A DNA stretch of 64,000 bases from Neonectria sp. B-13 (Eukaryota; Ascomycota; Sordariomycetes; Hypocreales; Nectriaceae): contig NOKP01000005.1 of the NCBI GenBank assembly GCA_002682825.1, forward strand, positions 434,001-498,000. Reading direction: 5' to 3'. The notes beneath the pieces were generated by a model. That model saw nothing but the letters and a program-made list of their open reading frames with translations. It made no database searches and was not told where the DNA came from. Each line of letters opens with the position of its first letter. Position 1 is the stretch's first letter. Shown here piece after piece: positions 10,777 through 20,676 of this stretch. The position numbers and the translations under genes are program-made.

Positions 10777-11576
10777 TGCAGCGTTTGCGTTGCAGGTCAA
10801 TGAAGCAGATAGGCTCGACAGTAGACAAAATCAAGTTTAGTGTGTAATTCAATTTATGGTTATGCTTTTGAAACAAAGACTTTCTTTCCAGACACAAGCT
10901 GGTGAGATTCAGAAGAAACGAGAAGGAGGAGGAGTCAGACTGAAGAAAGGAAATACCCTCAGGTGGGTCTCACGTTGCAATCAGCGGAGGAGTCTCGTGA
11001 CACCGCTTCATGCACTTGGACGGTCAGCTCGGCCCGCAACTCCGCGATGTTTATCAGTGGAACCTCCGCCGGTTTATCAATGGCCCTGTACGAGTCGCAC
11101 TAATCTGCAGAACAAGGAGTGGGTGTGCAGGTTTGGTGAGTTATTCAGACGAATTTACCGAAGAAGAACCAGATGGGTGTAAAGATGCAATAAGCTGACT
11201 CTCGTTTTACTGGTGACTCGAATAGAATGCGACCATTCATTCCTGGCCATGCCTGGGAGGCCAGTGGGAGAGACTTTGTACATCAGACTTCAAGGGTCCA
11301 CAGTTATTCCTGCTCCAACCGCCGGAATCGTCCCGGCAATTCCCCAGAATCCATCCTATCATCTCAGGCTTTCCAGAAGGCAAACCAAAAAAACTGTACT
11401 CTAAATCTTAACTGAAAATGGCCATTGTGGCATATAGTACTGGGTACAGTACCCAACTGGGTTTATATTGTATATTTTGCATCTAACCTTCGTACTTTAA
11501 ACAAATAGGCTTTCTCGACAAATGGGATCATGGTCTTAACTATTAACCAGACGATTAGCTATTTCCGGAACCATGT
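10777..11576. other. Intergenic region upstream of the MFS gene
   Basis: No gene recognised. Short open frames near 10856-11415 on the plus strand lack coding character and are read as chance. It should contain the promoter of the minus-strand transporter. Confidence 0.35.
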
Positions 11577-12200
11577 TCAAACCAGGCGACGAGTATGACG
11601 AGCAAGTTCACGTACGCTGAGTTCCATCATGCCAATTAATTCCAATCTGACTTGGTGTTCCGCAAGAATACCTCGGCAGGCGTAGATGAAGGCCTCTGCC
11701 GGGGCTCGATTGGAAACAACAATTACTAGAAGCTCTTGCGTACTTGCGCCTTCGAATCCTGCTTCCAAAACCTCCCAGATGCGAGTAATGCCTTGTCGGG
11801 GAAAATCATGATTTATGCAGGCAATCCTGAAGCCCTGCCTCGAATCTCTTCTAGCATTTGGTAGAGCTGGTAGAGCGTTTTACCAGTCAAGTCTTCCCAG
11901 CCATATAGAGCTCATCGAATGTCTGTCATCTAGTTGTATTGTCCTAGTTGTGGTCGTCAGGGCTAGAATAATGGACCTGTCGGGGAATTAGCATCCGTGT
12001 GCACTGTAAAGGGAAATAGAGTAACACATAGATATCGGGCTGCTTGTCGTGCAGGTACCTTTCCACTTTGGGGCTACCGCCGAAATGCACTTGGCCGTCA
12101 GCCCCTCTAGAGGTCGGCGTCCATCACATAGCCAACTGCGATTAGGACGTTGCCTACGCCAGCTTTCGAGGCGCCAACAACCGCATGTCGGAAGACTCAT
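11577..12200 (-). pseudogene. Possible relic of an unidentified gene
   Basis: On the minus strand an open stretch from about 11883 to 11577 reads like protein-coding sequence (for example RIACINHDFPRQGITRIWEV and VRLELIGMMELSV) but begins right after a stop. Further upstream, around 12180-12010, are two more protein-like pieces (GNVLIAVGYVMDAD and GADGQVHFGGSPKVERYL) in different frames. There is no start codon or splice scheme that joins them. I read this as a decayed multi-exon gene of unknown family; it could also be chance. Confidence 0.33.
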
Positions 12201-12590
12201 TGACCCAATAAGCCGAAAACAGATCGGTCTTTTGTCTAGTCTAAATGCGGCCTCCTAGTCACACCTTCATAGTTCAACGTGACGCGCACACACTCAGGCT
12301 ACGGAACTTTCCGTTGTGAGGGGGTGGCGTCCCAAAGACTGTCGGGTAGAGGCTAAGACGACGCCTCAGAGAGGTCAGCAGGGAAAGAGAGCCACCAGAA
12401 AGCCAAAATGTCATATATAACGGCACTGGCTTTCGATCAAGTGCCGCCGTCCCATCAAACATCACTGACACCTAGGTCATTTCCACGTGATGATCACGAT
12501 TTCAACCCTTGGAAGATGCTCAGCGACAACTTCCCGGTATCGACAAACCTAATTACAGGGTCCGCTTGAGAGCATGACAGCGGCTTAACG
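12201..12590. other. Short intergenic region
   Basis: No gene seen. It probably holds the promoter of the membrane protein starting at 12591; a TATATAA motif lies at about 12414-12420. Confidence 0.35.
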
Positions 12591-13556
12591 ATGGCGACAA
12601 CCGAAAGGGCTATCTCGAAGGACCCTCCCGTTACCGGGCCCAATGCCTTTGTTATTGCCTGCTTTCTGGCAATCTCCCTGTTCAACTTCATCGAGCTCAA
12701 CTTCATTATCCTTTCCACATTCAAGAAACGGAGCGGCCTCTACTTCTGGAGCTTTGTACTCGCGACTTGGGGAATCCCTCCGTATGCGATCGGCTTCCTG
12801 CTCAAGAGCTTTCGACCTTCTACGAGTAGTTACCTCTATGTCACTCTTATTATTGTCGGTTGGTGGCCTTTGGTGACAGGGCAGTCTATGGTCCTCTATT
12901 CACGACTACACCTCATCTTGTACAACAGAAAATGGCTGAGGGCTGTTCTACTCATGATCATTGTCAACGCCATCATCTGCCATGTCCCGACTACTATCTT
13001 GGTCTACGGCGCCAACTCCTCGAACCCAGAGCCCTATATAAAGCCATACGCCATCTACGAGAAAATTCAGATCACCATTTTCTTCCTCCAAGAAATGGCA
13101 ATCTCAGGGCTGTACATTTCCGAGACGACAAAGATGCTACGACTAACGGCTATCCCTGGGCAAGACACGAACCGAAATATGCTAAGGCACCTGATTATCG
13201 TAAGCATTCTTGTCGCCGCACTCGACGCCCCTGTCCTGGTTTTCGAGTACGCAGGCCTGTACTACCTCCAGACCAGCTATAAAGCTCTCGCCTACAGCAC
13301 AAAGCTCAAATTGGAGTTCAGCATCCTTAACCGCTTGGTCGATATAGCAAAAACTAGGAAAGGCAGCAGCACCTTATGGACGACAGAGCGTCGCGGCACG
13401 ATAGACACGGAGAACACCGGCTGGACCTGGACGACAGAGCGTCGCGGCACCACAGACACGGTGAACACCGGCTGGGGGTCGCCAGTCGCAGGATTACCGA
13501 GAGAAGAATATATCCGTGCACGTAACTCTTGTTTATGCGGAAGGGATGCAGCATAA
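12591..13556 (+). CDS. Seven-TM membrane protein, DUF7703-like
   Basis: Single exon, 321 aa, ATG at 12591 preceded by an adenine-poor but acceptable context. About seven hydrophobic segments are visible between residues 20 and 240, with conserved-looking stretches RSGLYFWSFVLATWGIPP, TGQSMVLYSRLHL, HVPTTILVYGANS and EKIQITIFFLQE. This matches the fungal DUF7703 membrane proteins as I remember them; their function is unknown, and the topology resembles receptor-like proteins. The cytoplasmic C-tail contains a tandem 17-residue duplication (13377-13427 and 13428-13478) beginning WTTERRGT. No signal peptide is needed, as the first membrane segment can act as an anchor. Confidence 0.78.
   Translation: MATTERAISKDPPVTGPNAFVIACFLAISLFNFIELNFIILSTFKKRSGLYFWSFVLATWGIPPYAIGFLLKSFRPSTSSYLYVTLIIVGWWPLVTGQSMVLYSRLHLILYNRKWLRAVLLMIIVNAIICHVPTTILVYGANSSNPEPYIKPYAIYEKIQITIFFLQEMAISGLYISETTKMLRLTAIPGQDTNRNMLRHLIIVSILVAALDAPVLVFEYAGLYYLQTSYKALAYSTKLKLEFSILNRLVDIAKTRKGSSTLWTTERRGTIDTENTGWTWTTERRGTTDTVNTGWGSPVAGLPREEYIRARNSCLCGRDAA
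13377..13478 (+). repeat. 51-bp tandem duplication inside the DUF7703-like gene
   Basis: Two head-to-tail 51-bp units code for WTTERRGT-x-DT-x-NTGW twice. They differ at only a few bases, suggesting a recent duplication in the tail of the protein. Confidence 0.85.
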
Positions 13557-15232
13557 ATCCGATTTTTCTTAAATTTTGGGTCCGGAGTTCGTGGACGAAT
13601 GGGCAGCACCTAAGCCCTCAATTAGCGTGCTGCAATTCAAACAAAGTGAATCGCAACCAGACGCTGACTCCATGGGTTGGGGAGCTGTCGCGCCATCGGG
13701 TAGGACGGAGAGCTGTCACATCGTTGAGTAAGTCAAATCCCCGCGATACCTTGTGCGAAAGCACCAAATATTAAGAACCATGACAGCGCGGTGGGCACGG
13801 GTAAAACGAGTATGGCGGCCGATAGCTTGACTCGTATTCAACCTTTGCAGGGGAAAGAGCTCTATGGCTTGTTAAGAATAGACAGGGTGGCAGCGGATTA
13901 GAGGAACTGACCGTCATACCTGGGCATGCTATGACTGTGGAGCATTTCTGTCAGAGAGCACGTCTCGTCAGATTGCTGAGCAACGACAACCTTTTCGAGA
14001 AGTTCTGCATCCTTCCTTGTGAGTCCAGCTCTCGAATTTGCCTCTTAGTTACAATTCCGATTGATCCGGGCTCGATGGCAGAGGATCGCAATCTTTTCCA
14101 ACTAATCGAGGAAACGAATCGCAAGCCGAAGCCCCTCAGCGATGAACCATGTCGGGGCGACTTGCCGGAAGGCACTTTACCCTGTAGTCAGTCCGGTAGA
14201 TACACAACTTAGATCATGTATTTATGACTTATCACACTACTGGCGACGGAAACATGGAAAGCGTACTCCGCTGATGCGTAATGCAACTGTGATTTACATG
14301 TAACAGGATCTGTTTCTAGGAGACTTCCATTGCATCGTTTTATTTCAGCAATATAAGGATCAGGTAAGACAACATTGAAAGAGTGACAGACACAACAAAC
14401 AAAACCAAGTAGGTTTTTAACATCGCCGCTTCCACATACTTGCTCGAGCCCTGCAAGCAACGTCTTTGTGCATGCCAGTACTATAGATGTCCAATTTGCG
14501 TTTCGAGAGTTATGTGCTCGCTACCAAAAACTGCTTTGGATTGAGTTTGTCGTCCTTGAGGCTAGTCAATTGCACAGAGAGTAGTGTCAACAGAGGCGAA
14601 ATTGGACAATTGAACGATCCTAGTGGCCTTTGGCCCGGCGATACAGGATCACCAGGGCTGATGACACATCCAATCCCGCCATGCCGGTTAGAAAAGGGGG
14701 TTGGTGGGAATAGGGTTGGATTCAGTTACAGGCGTATTGTGATGAGCGATCTAGAGCGCTTGAGCCTCTGCGCTTAAGGGGGATCTCGCGCCAAGGGCTC
14801 AGAACGTGGCCAAACATCAAACATTAATCGGGAAGATCTTATCGTCCGGTTCGGTTTTAGCACGTGTGCAGGGTTGTCATTCTCCGGACAGATGGCTGGC
14901 GGCAGTTATTTGTCAGTGCGCTCCGTTTTACGGTCTAGCTTTCCAAGGGTTTGATATGATGATCGGCGGCCGTCCTGAGATGATCACTTGGGATTGACTT
15001 ACCGCCCAGAGTAAGGAACTGACAGCATGATGCGGTCAGACAGTGTCGACCTCAAGGTCCACAACCCCCTAGACGCTTGCGGTGGTGAATTCCCATTGAA
15101 ATAGAACCCATTCTGCTGTTGAATACCATTTTTGTGTCCAACTGAGCCATCCAACCAGTCCTTTCCAGTCACTCTCTTTGCAACCTTTCGGAGACATTGT
15201 TTCTCCAGCCATTCTTTACTGATACTATCAAG
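13557..15232. other. Gene-poor stretch with a short dispersed repeat
   Basis: No intact gene was recognised in this 1.7 kb. Protein-like traces are absent on both strands. The only structure noticed is a roughly 75-bp sequence at 14240-14316 that recurs at 19846-19915. The last few hundred bases should include the promoter of the GPI protein starting at 15233. Confidence 0.4.
14240..14316 (+). repeat. Copy 1 of a short dispersed repeat
   Basis: The segment containing tactccgctgatgcgtaatg and caactgtgatttacatgtaa aligns with 19846-19915 over about 73 nt at roughly 75-80 percent by eye. Most differences are C/T or G/A transitions, as expected for a short element decayed by RIP or deamination. 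Element type unknown. Confidence 0.55.
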
Positions 15233-17626
15233 ATGCGTGTTTCTAGTCTGCTTCCTACTCTGGGAGGGCTTGTGGCTTCTGCCCGAGCCTCCCCGCACCT
15301 TTTGGGCGGTCTTGGTGACCTCGTCAACAAGCAGAGCAGCATTGCTCCTTCGGCTTGCAGCTTGGCTAACAACTGGGAGGACCACACTCTGTTCGCGGGG
15401 TATGTCTCAAAACCAATATCTTGAAAACGAGTCGTTAATGCTAATGTCTTTCATAGTATCGCTGCTCCCGAGACCGACATTTCTGCTGCCATCAGCCTCG
15501 GCCTCCACCTGCCCAAGGCTCAAATCTCCGGAGATATCACTCTTGAGCTGCTGAAGGGGTTTCTGGACGAGCCCAAGATTCGAGTTGGCCTTGGAGGTGT
15601 CACGGCCTTCATCCAGGTCGACATCTCCGCCTCAGCTGCCGTCCATGAGTCTGTCGAGTTGTTTGCTTCTGCCGCACTCGATCTTGAGATCCCCGGACTA
15701 CTCGAGACCCACGCCGGCGCTGCTGTTGCCCTCGACCTCATTGTCAGTGTTGGTGCAGCCATTGATCTTTCGACCGGTGTCTACATCTCGTTTGGCAAGA
15801 AGGCCTTCGTCGACATTTCTCTTCTGAGCAAGGACGTCGTGGATGTTTCTCTTGAGGGACTTGTTGCCAAGGCTCTGCCCCTCGGTATTGGCGCCGAGGT
15901 TGATCTATCTGCTGAGATCGACCTGCAGCTTGGTCTCCGTCTGCGAACTGAGATCGACCTTGGAGCTGAGCTTGAGATCCCTGTCCTTGAGATCGAGGCT
16001 GGTGCCAAGGTGGCCATTTGGGTCAGCTTGTTTGACTACACTGCGGTCCTCGTTGCTACTGACGACTGCGTTGTCTCCGTCTCCGAAGTCATTGCTCTCA
16101 CTCTCGGTCTTTCCATTGAGTTGAACGTGGAGGTTGGCGACATCCTCGACCTAAGCCTTGCCCCTGGCTTGACAATCACTCTTGCCACCGCCGCTAAAGC
16201 CGAGCGCTGCCAACCCAACCGTGGTACTCCCGGTGATTTCCTTGGGAGTCCTGGAGCCAGTTCTTCCGGTGTCCTTTCGGCTACTACCATCTCTACCGTC
16301 TCCGGCGATGCCGTGCCTACCGTCTCCGGCGATGCTGTGCCTACCGTCTCTGGCGATGCTGTGCCTACCATCTCTGGTGATGCCGTCCCCACCGTCTCTG
16401 GTGATGCCGTCCCCACCGTCTCTGGTGATGCCGTCCCCACCGTCTCTGGTGATGCCGTCCCCACCGTCTCTGGTGATGCCGTTCCTACCGTCCCTGGCGA
16501 TGCTATCCCCATCGTCTCCGGCGATGCCATCCCTACCGTCTCTGGTGATGCCGCCTCTGCCACCAGTGACATCTCGGTCACTACCATTCCTACCTCCGGC
16601 GCTGGGACGGCAACCACCTTCGATTCCATCATCACCACCCCTGCTGCGGTCCACGGCAACTCCAGCACTCCTACCAATGGTAAGGACGTCACTAGCACCG
16701 TTACGTCCACCCACGTCTACACTATCACGAGCTGTGCTGCCTCTGTTGTGAACTGCCCGGCTCGCTACACTCTGAAGGTCGTCACTTCCACTGTTGTTTC
16801 GAGCACCTACGTTTGCCCTGCTGGCGAGACCGGTGCCATCTCAGCCTCGACCCCAGCCTCTCAGTCGACTTCGGCGCCCGTCTCGGTCACCACCATCACC
16901 GACACTCTTACTACCATTGTGCCCTGCAGTGAGCGTACCACCAGCACCTTCCACGCGCCAACCAACGTGTCCCCTCCTGCGCCTACTGTCACCATCGTCA
17001 ACCGCACCACCGTCTGCCCCGCTACTGCTAAGACTGCCCAGAGCACTTCTGTTCCTCACGCCACTTCTGGCTTCCAGGTTGTGACCTCTGCTGCCTCAAC
17101 TGTGTCGGTCCCTGAAGTTGCCAGTTCCGAGACTCCTGCCTCCACCGTGTCGGTCCCTGACGCTCCCGCTTCCAACACCCCCGGCTTCGAGAACTCGGCC
17201 CCCGGTACCACGAAGATTGTCCAAAGCACTGCGGCTCCTCACGTCACTTCCGGCTTCCAGGTCGTGACCTCCGCTGCCTCAACCGCGTCGGTCCCTCAAG
17301 TTCCCGGTTATAACACTCCTGGCTCTGAGAACTCCGTCCCCGGAGTGCCCACTGGTACTGAGAGCGTGCCCGTTCCTGTTGAAACAGTTCCATACCCCGC
17401 CAACAATGGAACCATCGCGACCAGCGCGCCTGTCCCTGGCGTTCCTGCTCCCACTGGCTCTTTCACTACCCCCATTCTTTCTTCGACCCCTTCAACCGTT
17501 CCTGTCCTGGCCTCGACTCCGGCTACTACCCCGGTTCCCCCTACCGTTCCGGCGGCTAGCAGTGGTAGCATCATCCATGGAGGCCTTCTGATGGCTCTCC
17601 CTCTTATCTTGGCCCTGCTTATTTAA
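15233..17626 (+). CDS. GPI-anchored, repeat-rich cell-surface protein
   Basis: Exons 15233-15399 and 15457-17626 (intron 57 nt, GTATGT to CATAG) give 2337 nt, 778 aa. A signal peptide (about residues 1-19, ending ASARA) is followed by a domain to about residue 290 dominated by alternating hydrophobic, glycine and acidic residues (for example VDLSAEIDLQLGLRL), probably a beta-rich fold. Then come about eleven copies of an 8-residue repeat (VSGDAVPT), a Ser/Thr/Pro region with cysteine-containing patches (ITSCAASVVNCP, TTIVPCS), two copies of a TSGFQVVTSAAST block, and a hydrophobic C-terminus (LLMALPLILALLI) preceded by small residues, as for GPI attachment. It is expected on the wall or plasma membrane. 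Similar architecture occurs in fungal adhesin-like proteins; adhesion itself is inference. Confidence 0.85.
16298..16561 (+). repeat. 24-bp tandem repeat array, about 11 units
   Basis: Eleven in-frame 24-bp units encode VSGDAVPT and variants (ISGDAVPT, VPGDAIPI, VSGDAIPT). The central units are almost identical in DNA, which points to recent expansion or homogenisation. The array accounts for long antisense open frames that are not genes. Confidence 0.92.
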
Positions 17627-18390
17627 AGCAGTAAGTTGGAGACTCTTATTTTCGAGAAACGGGCAAGAGGCTCTCGGGTTTGGGAAGTGAAAAGAAGAAC
17701 CTGAGACAGCGAACTTGAGTTGATCCTGAGCATCTGCAGTAGACGCGTGCCGTGGGACTGTCTATTTGTAGGCTTATTTTAGCCTCGGACAATATCGCAG
17801 ATGAACAAAGCGACACATTAGATAATATACAATAGCTTAATTAGGTGTAAGGTCTATATATGTGTAAGACAACATTTCGTGAGAAGTCTGACCGCACTAA
17901 ATCGGTCGTTTAATATTTATACAGGATCGTTTGCGAAACCTTCTTTGTTCCCTCCGAGCCAACGTCTAAATAATGACGACTGATCTCAATGACTTATATT
18001 TCCATGTTGTATTCCACCGAAATAATGTAATTGGAGAAGATGAAATACCAGTGCGAATAAGGAAACACTTCAGCCTGTGATCTGATCATTCAATCGCAAG
18101 TTGTTTTAAGACAACGCCACACTGATTACTAGTAATGAGGTAGTCACAAATTTGTATGCCCTTGGTCATGTCGATACTACTAGTCTTTGATGTACTGTTA
18201 GCTTAGACGCTGCGATGGGTAAGAATAAATGTTTGAAAGAATTGCTGCATATTTATTTGTGCATTCGGAAGATTTGCGCATAGTATTCTCGAAGGCCGGG
18301 CTAATTTCGTATTTATCTGCTTCTTGGTCTACGAGGTGAGATATTTTTCAAAGGTTCGAGTGCAAGCGACTAATAAAGTGAAACACCCAG
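17627..18390. other. AT-rich intergenic region
   Basis: No gene seen. It includes the 3' UTR of the GPI protein and a region rich in TATTTAT and TAATA words. The missing first exon of the aldo-keto reductase relic was looked for here and not found. Confidence 0.4.
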
Positions 18391-18728
18391 GCTATTCAGT
18401 CCAGTTACAGGCTGTTCAGTGGCGCGTATGACTATGGAAACGAGAAGGAAGCCGGCCAGGGCATTCAAAGAGCAATTGAGGAAGGTATCATCAAGCGGGA
18501 GGATGTCTTCGTCACGACGAAGCTATGGAATACGTGCCATCGTAGGTCCGTCTTGACACTCCCAGCCCTTGTAAACATGACTGGTCACGAGCTAATTCGA
18601 GAATTTAATGCAGAGAGCGAGCTATTAAAGTAGCGACTAAGCAGGTCGAAGAGTGGGGTCTTGGGTACATTGACCTATACTTGATTCACTTTCCAATCGC
18701 TTTCGAGTACAACCCAGAATGCACTAGA
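18391..18728 (+). pseudogene. Aldo-keto reductase (xylose reductase-like) fragment
   Basis: Two exon-like pieces, 18391 to about 18548 and about 18614-18728, read [33 protein letters not shown] and then WGLGYIDLYLIHFPIAFEY. This is the core of an aldo-keto reductase with the YGNE (active-site Tyr region) and the LYLIHFP strand, closest to D-xylose reductases. The N-terminal strand-helix and everything after LIHFPIAFEYNPE are missing. The fragment runs straight into a sugar transporter relic at about 18725, so a deletion appears to have joined two genes. No start codon is available, so it is not expected to make an enzyme. Confidence 0.75.
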
Positions 18729-20165
18729 GTGAGTCTTGAGGTTGGTAAGTGATTCCTCAAGTGCGTTCCCCACGATACGAGGATGCTAATCTCCATAATC
18801 GCAGGGCAATGGGTTGAACTTTTCAACCATTCCAACATGGGCGTCTGAAATCTCAGGACACGAGAAAAGAGGAAAGGTTGCGGCATTCAACGGCTGGCTT
18901 ATTATCTGGGGTGTGGTCATTGCATACTGGTGAGTACAGATATACTCCAAGTGCTACATCAAACTGCAAACAAAGGATTGACAACAAACAAGGGTGGATT
19001 ATGGCTGCGCAAATTACACGAGCGACATGCAATTCCGCTTCCCAATCTGTGAGCAATATTCAATGCGAAGCTCGTCATGAAGGTGCTGACAATTCAATAA
19101 AGCCCTGCAGATGCTCTTTGGTCTTATCATGTTGGTTATGGTCATCTGTAAGTACTTGCTAATTGACTGAGGGCTGGAAACGCCGCGCCCTCGCCGTGAT
19201 TATTGGTTTATTAACGTGCCCTGACTTAGTTCTTCCCGAGTCTTCTCGGTGGCTTGTGTCTGCAGGGCTTGACGAAGAAGCTAAGGAGGTGTTGGAATGG
19301 ATCACCCCCAAATCGAAGGACAGGAACGAGAACGAGCATACCAGGACTGTCAACGCAACTTACAACAATATTGTCATTGCACGAGAAATGGAAAAGAGTG
19401 CAGAAGGTGAGTTCTCCTTTGCAGAGCTTTTCCATGGCGGGAAGATGCAGAATTGGAGACGTATGGCCCTCTGTGCGGGAGGGATGGGCTGCTAGCAGCT
19501 GAGTGGGCAAGTGGATTGTCCAAAACTGATTCAAGCATACGATTAGCACTAACCAATCATCTTCATTATCCTAGAATTAACCTCTTGACGTACTACATTT
19601 CTTACGTCCTTGAGAATTCTGTCGGTCTGGACCGAAAAATCTCCCTACTTGTCGGAGGCTTCAACGGCATTGAATACCTCGTGGCGGCTCTTGTCCCCTT
19701 TTGGACAATCGAGAGGTTTGGCAGGAGAAAGTCACTGTTTCTCGGCGCCTGCTGAAATTACGAACTTACGCACACGAAGCCGCGGAGTTTCGCTTTCCGT
19801 CATGAGTAACTGGCTCTTTACCTTTTGTGGTCGTTATTGTCGCATTGCTAGCTACGGCAAAATGGAATGCGCACTCCGCTAATGCGTAGTACAACTATGA
19901 CTTATATGTGACAGTTATGTTCACGCCAATCTGTACTACGAATATCGGCTGGAAGTAAATTCACTCACGAATGAGGGCATTCGAATTCACCGTCGGATTT
20001 GAAACTAACGTGAGCTCATCAGAACATATGTCATTTTCTCCGTTCTGAACGCATGTTTCATTCCGATCATCTATATCTTTTTCCTGGAAACTTCAGGACT
20101 TTCCTTGGAAGCTCTTCCACTATGCATATTCACAGATCAACTCCCTGCAGCTAGGTTAAACTCAA
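18725..20165 (+). pseudogene. MFS sugar transporter, decayed
   Basis: Pieces in order read GNGLNFSTIPTWASEISG, WLIIWGVVIAYWVDYGCANY, LQMLFGLIMLVMVI, LPESSRWLVSAGLDEEAKE, QLSGINLLTYYISYVLENSV, ERFGRRKSLFLGA, PAEITNLRTRSRG, NWLFTFVVV and YVIFSVLNACFIPIIYIFF, followed by ETSGLSLE. This is a sugar porter of the lactose/hexose permease type. Damage seen: the start and first two membrane segments are missing; an in-frame TAG lies at 19493-19495 where related proteins have Gln (CAG to TAG); the next intron donor is GC instead of GT; about 50 codons are missing between FLGA and PAEI; one extra T lies near 19823; and a dispersed repeat is inserted near 19846. Confidence 0.85.
19846..19915 (+). repeat. 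Copy 2 of a short dispersed repeat, inserted in the transporter relic
   Basis: The transporter sequence should run from FVVVIV directly to TPICTTNIGWK, but about 80-90 bp of foreign sequence lies between, containing gcactccgctaatgcgtag. The same sequence occurs at 14240-14316 in non-coding DNA. It therefore behaves like an inserted element. No clear terminal inverted repeat or target duplication could be fixed by eye. Confidence 0.55.
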
Positions 20166-20676
20166 ATTTCATAGTGGTACTAAATTTTACCATTTCATCC
20201 GTATAGGGTAAATTGTGTAATTTGTTTAGGCTAACTGATACAGACAGTGCATAAAACAGAAGGAGAATGCAGTGAAGCGGAAGATTACGGCATGCTTAAA
20301 AAGGTACTGTCGGTGTATGGGAGTGGCATATGCCTTGCGCTGTGAGACTTGAGGTATTGGCCAGTAGAGCGGTCAAGCCAGGGGAAAGTTTTGCCACATG
20401 CTGAAGGTTCTCATAGCCGGCAGTCATACGGCTCTCACGCCTGTGAAGCCACTAAGACAAATCCTGTTCTTCTTAGTAACGATGGTACTGCTCTACTACG
20501 TACACAATCAGCAAAACTTTGACACACTGCAAATGGACGTCAGTAAAATGGAGGATTGGGCAACCCTTGCGTCTAGAATTGACCTCAAGTTCAATAGTTC
20601 AATGTTGGTTGGTAAGAGCTTTGAGACTCTCATTAACTTTGGCCGCAGGACAAATTAACCTCCTTGCCCTCGTTGC
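20166..20676. other. Intergenic remainder
   Basis: No gene was recognised between the transporter relic and the 3' end of the flavoprotein gene. An open stretch at 20398-20658 has no recognisable content. Confidence 0.35.

Noticed and set aside
16298..16561. Regular repeats that might suggest a CRISPR array
   Set aside because: Units are directly adjacent without spacers, lie in frame in a protein gene, and the organism is a eukaryote.
16036..16751. Long open frames on both strands and in another frame across the GPI-protein repeat
   Set aside because: They arise from the 24-bp periodic array and consist of repeated shadow peptides. The plus-strand frame with signal peptide and GPI tail explains the locus.
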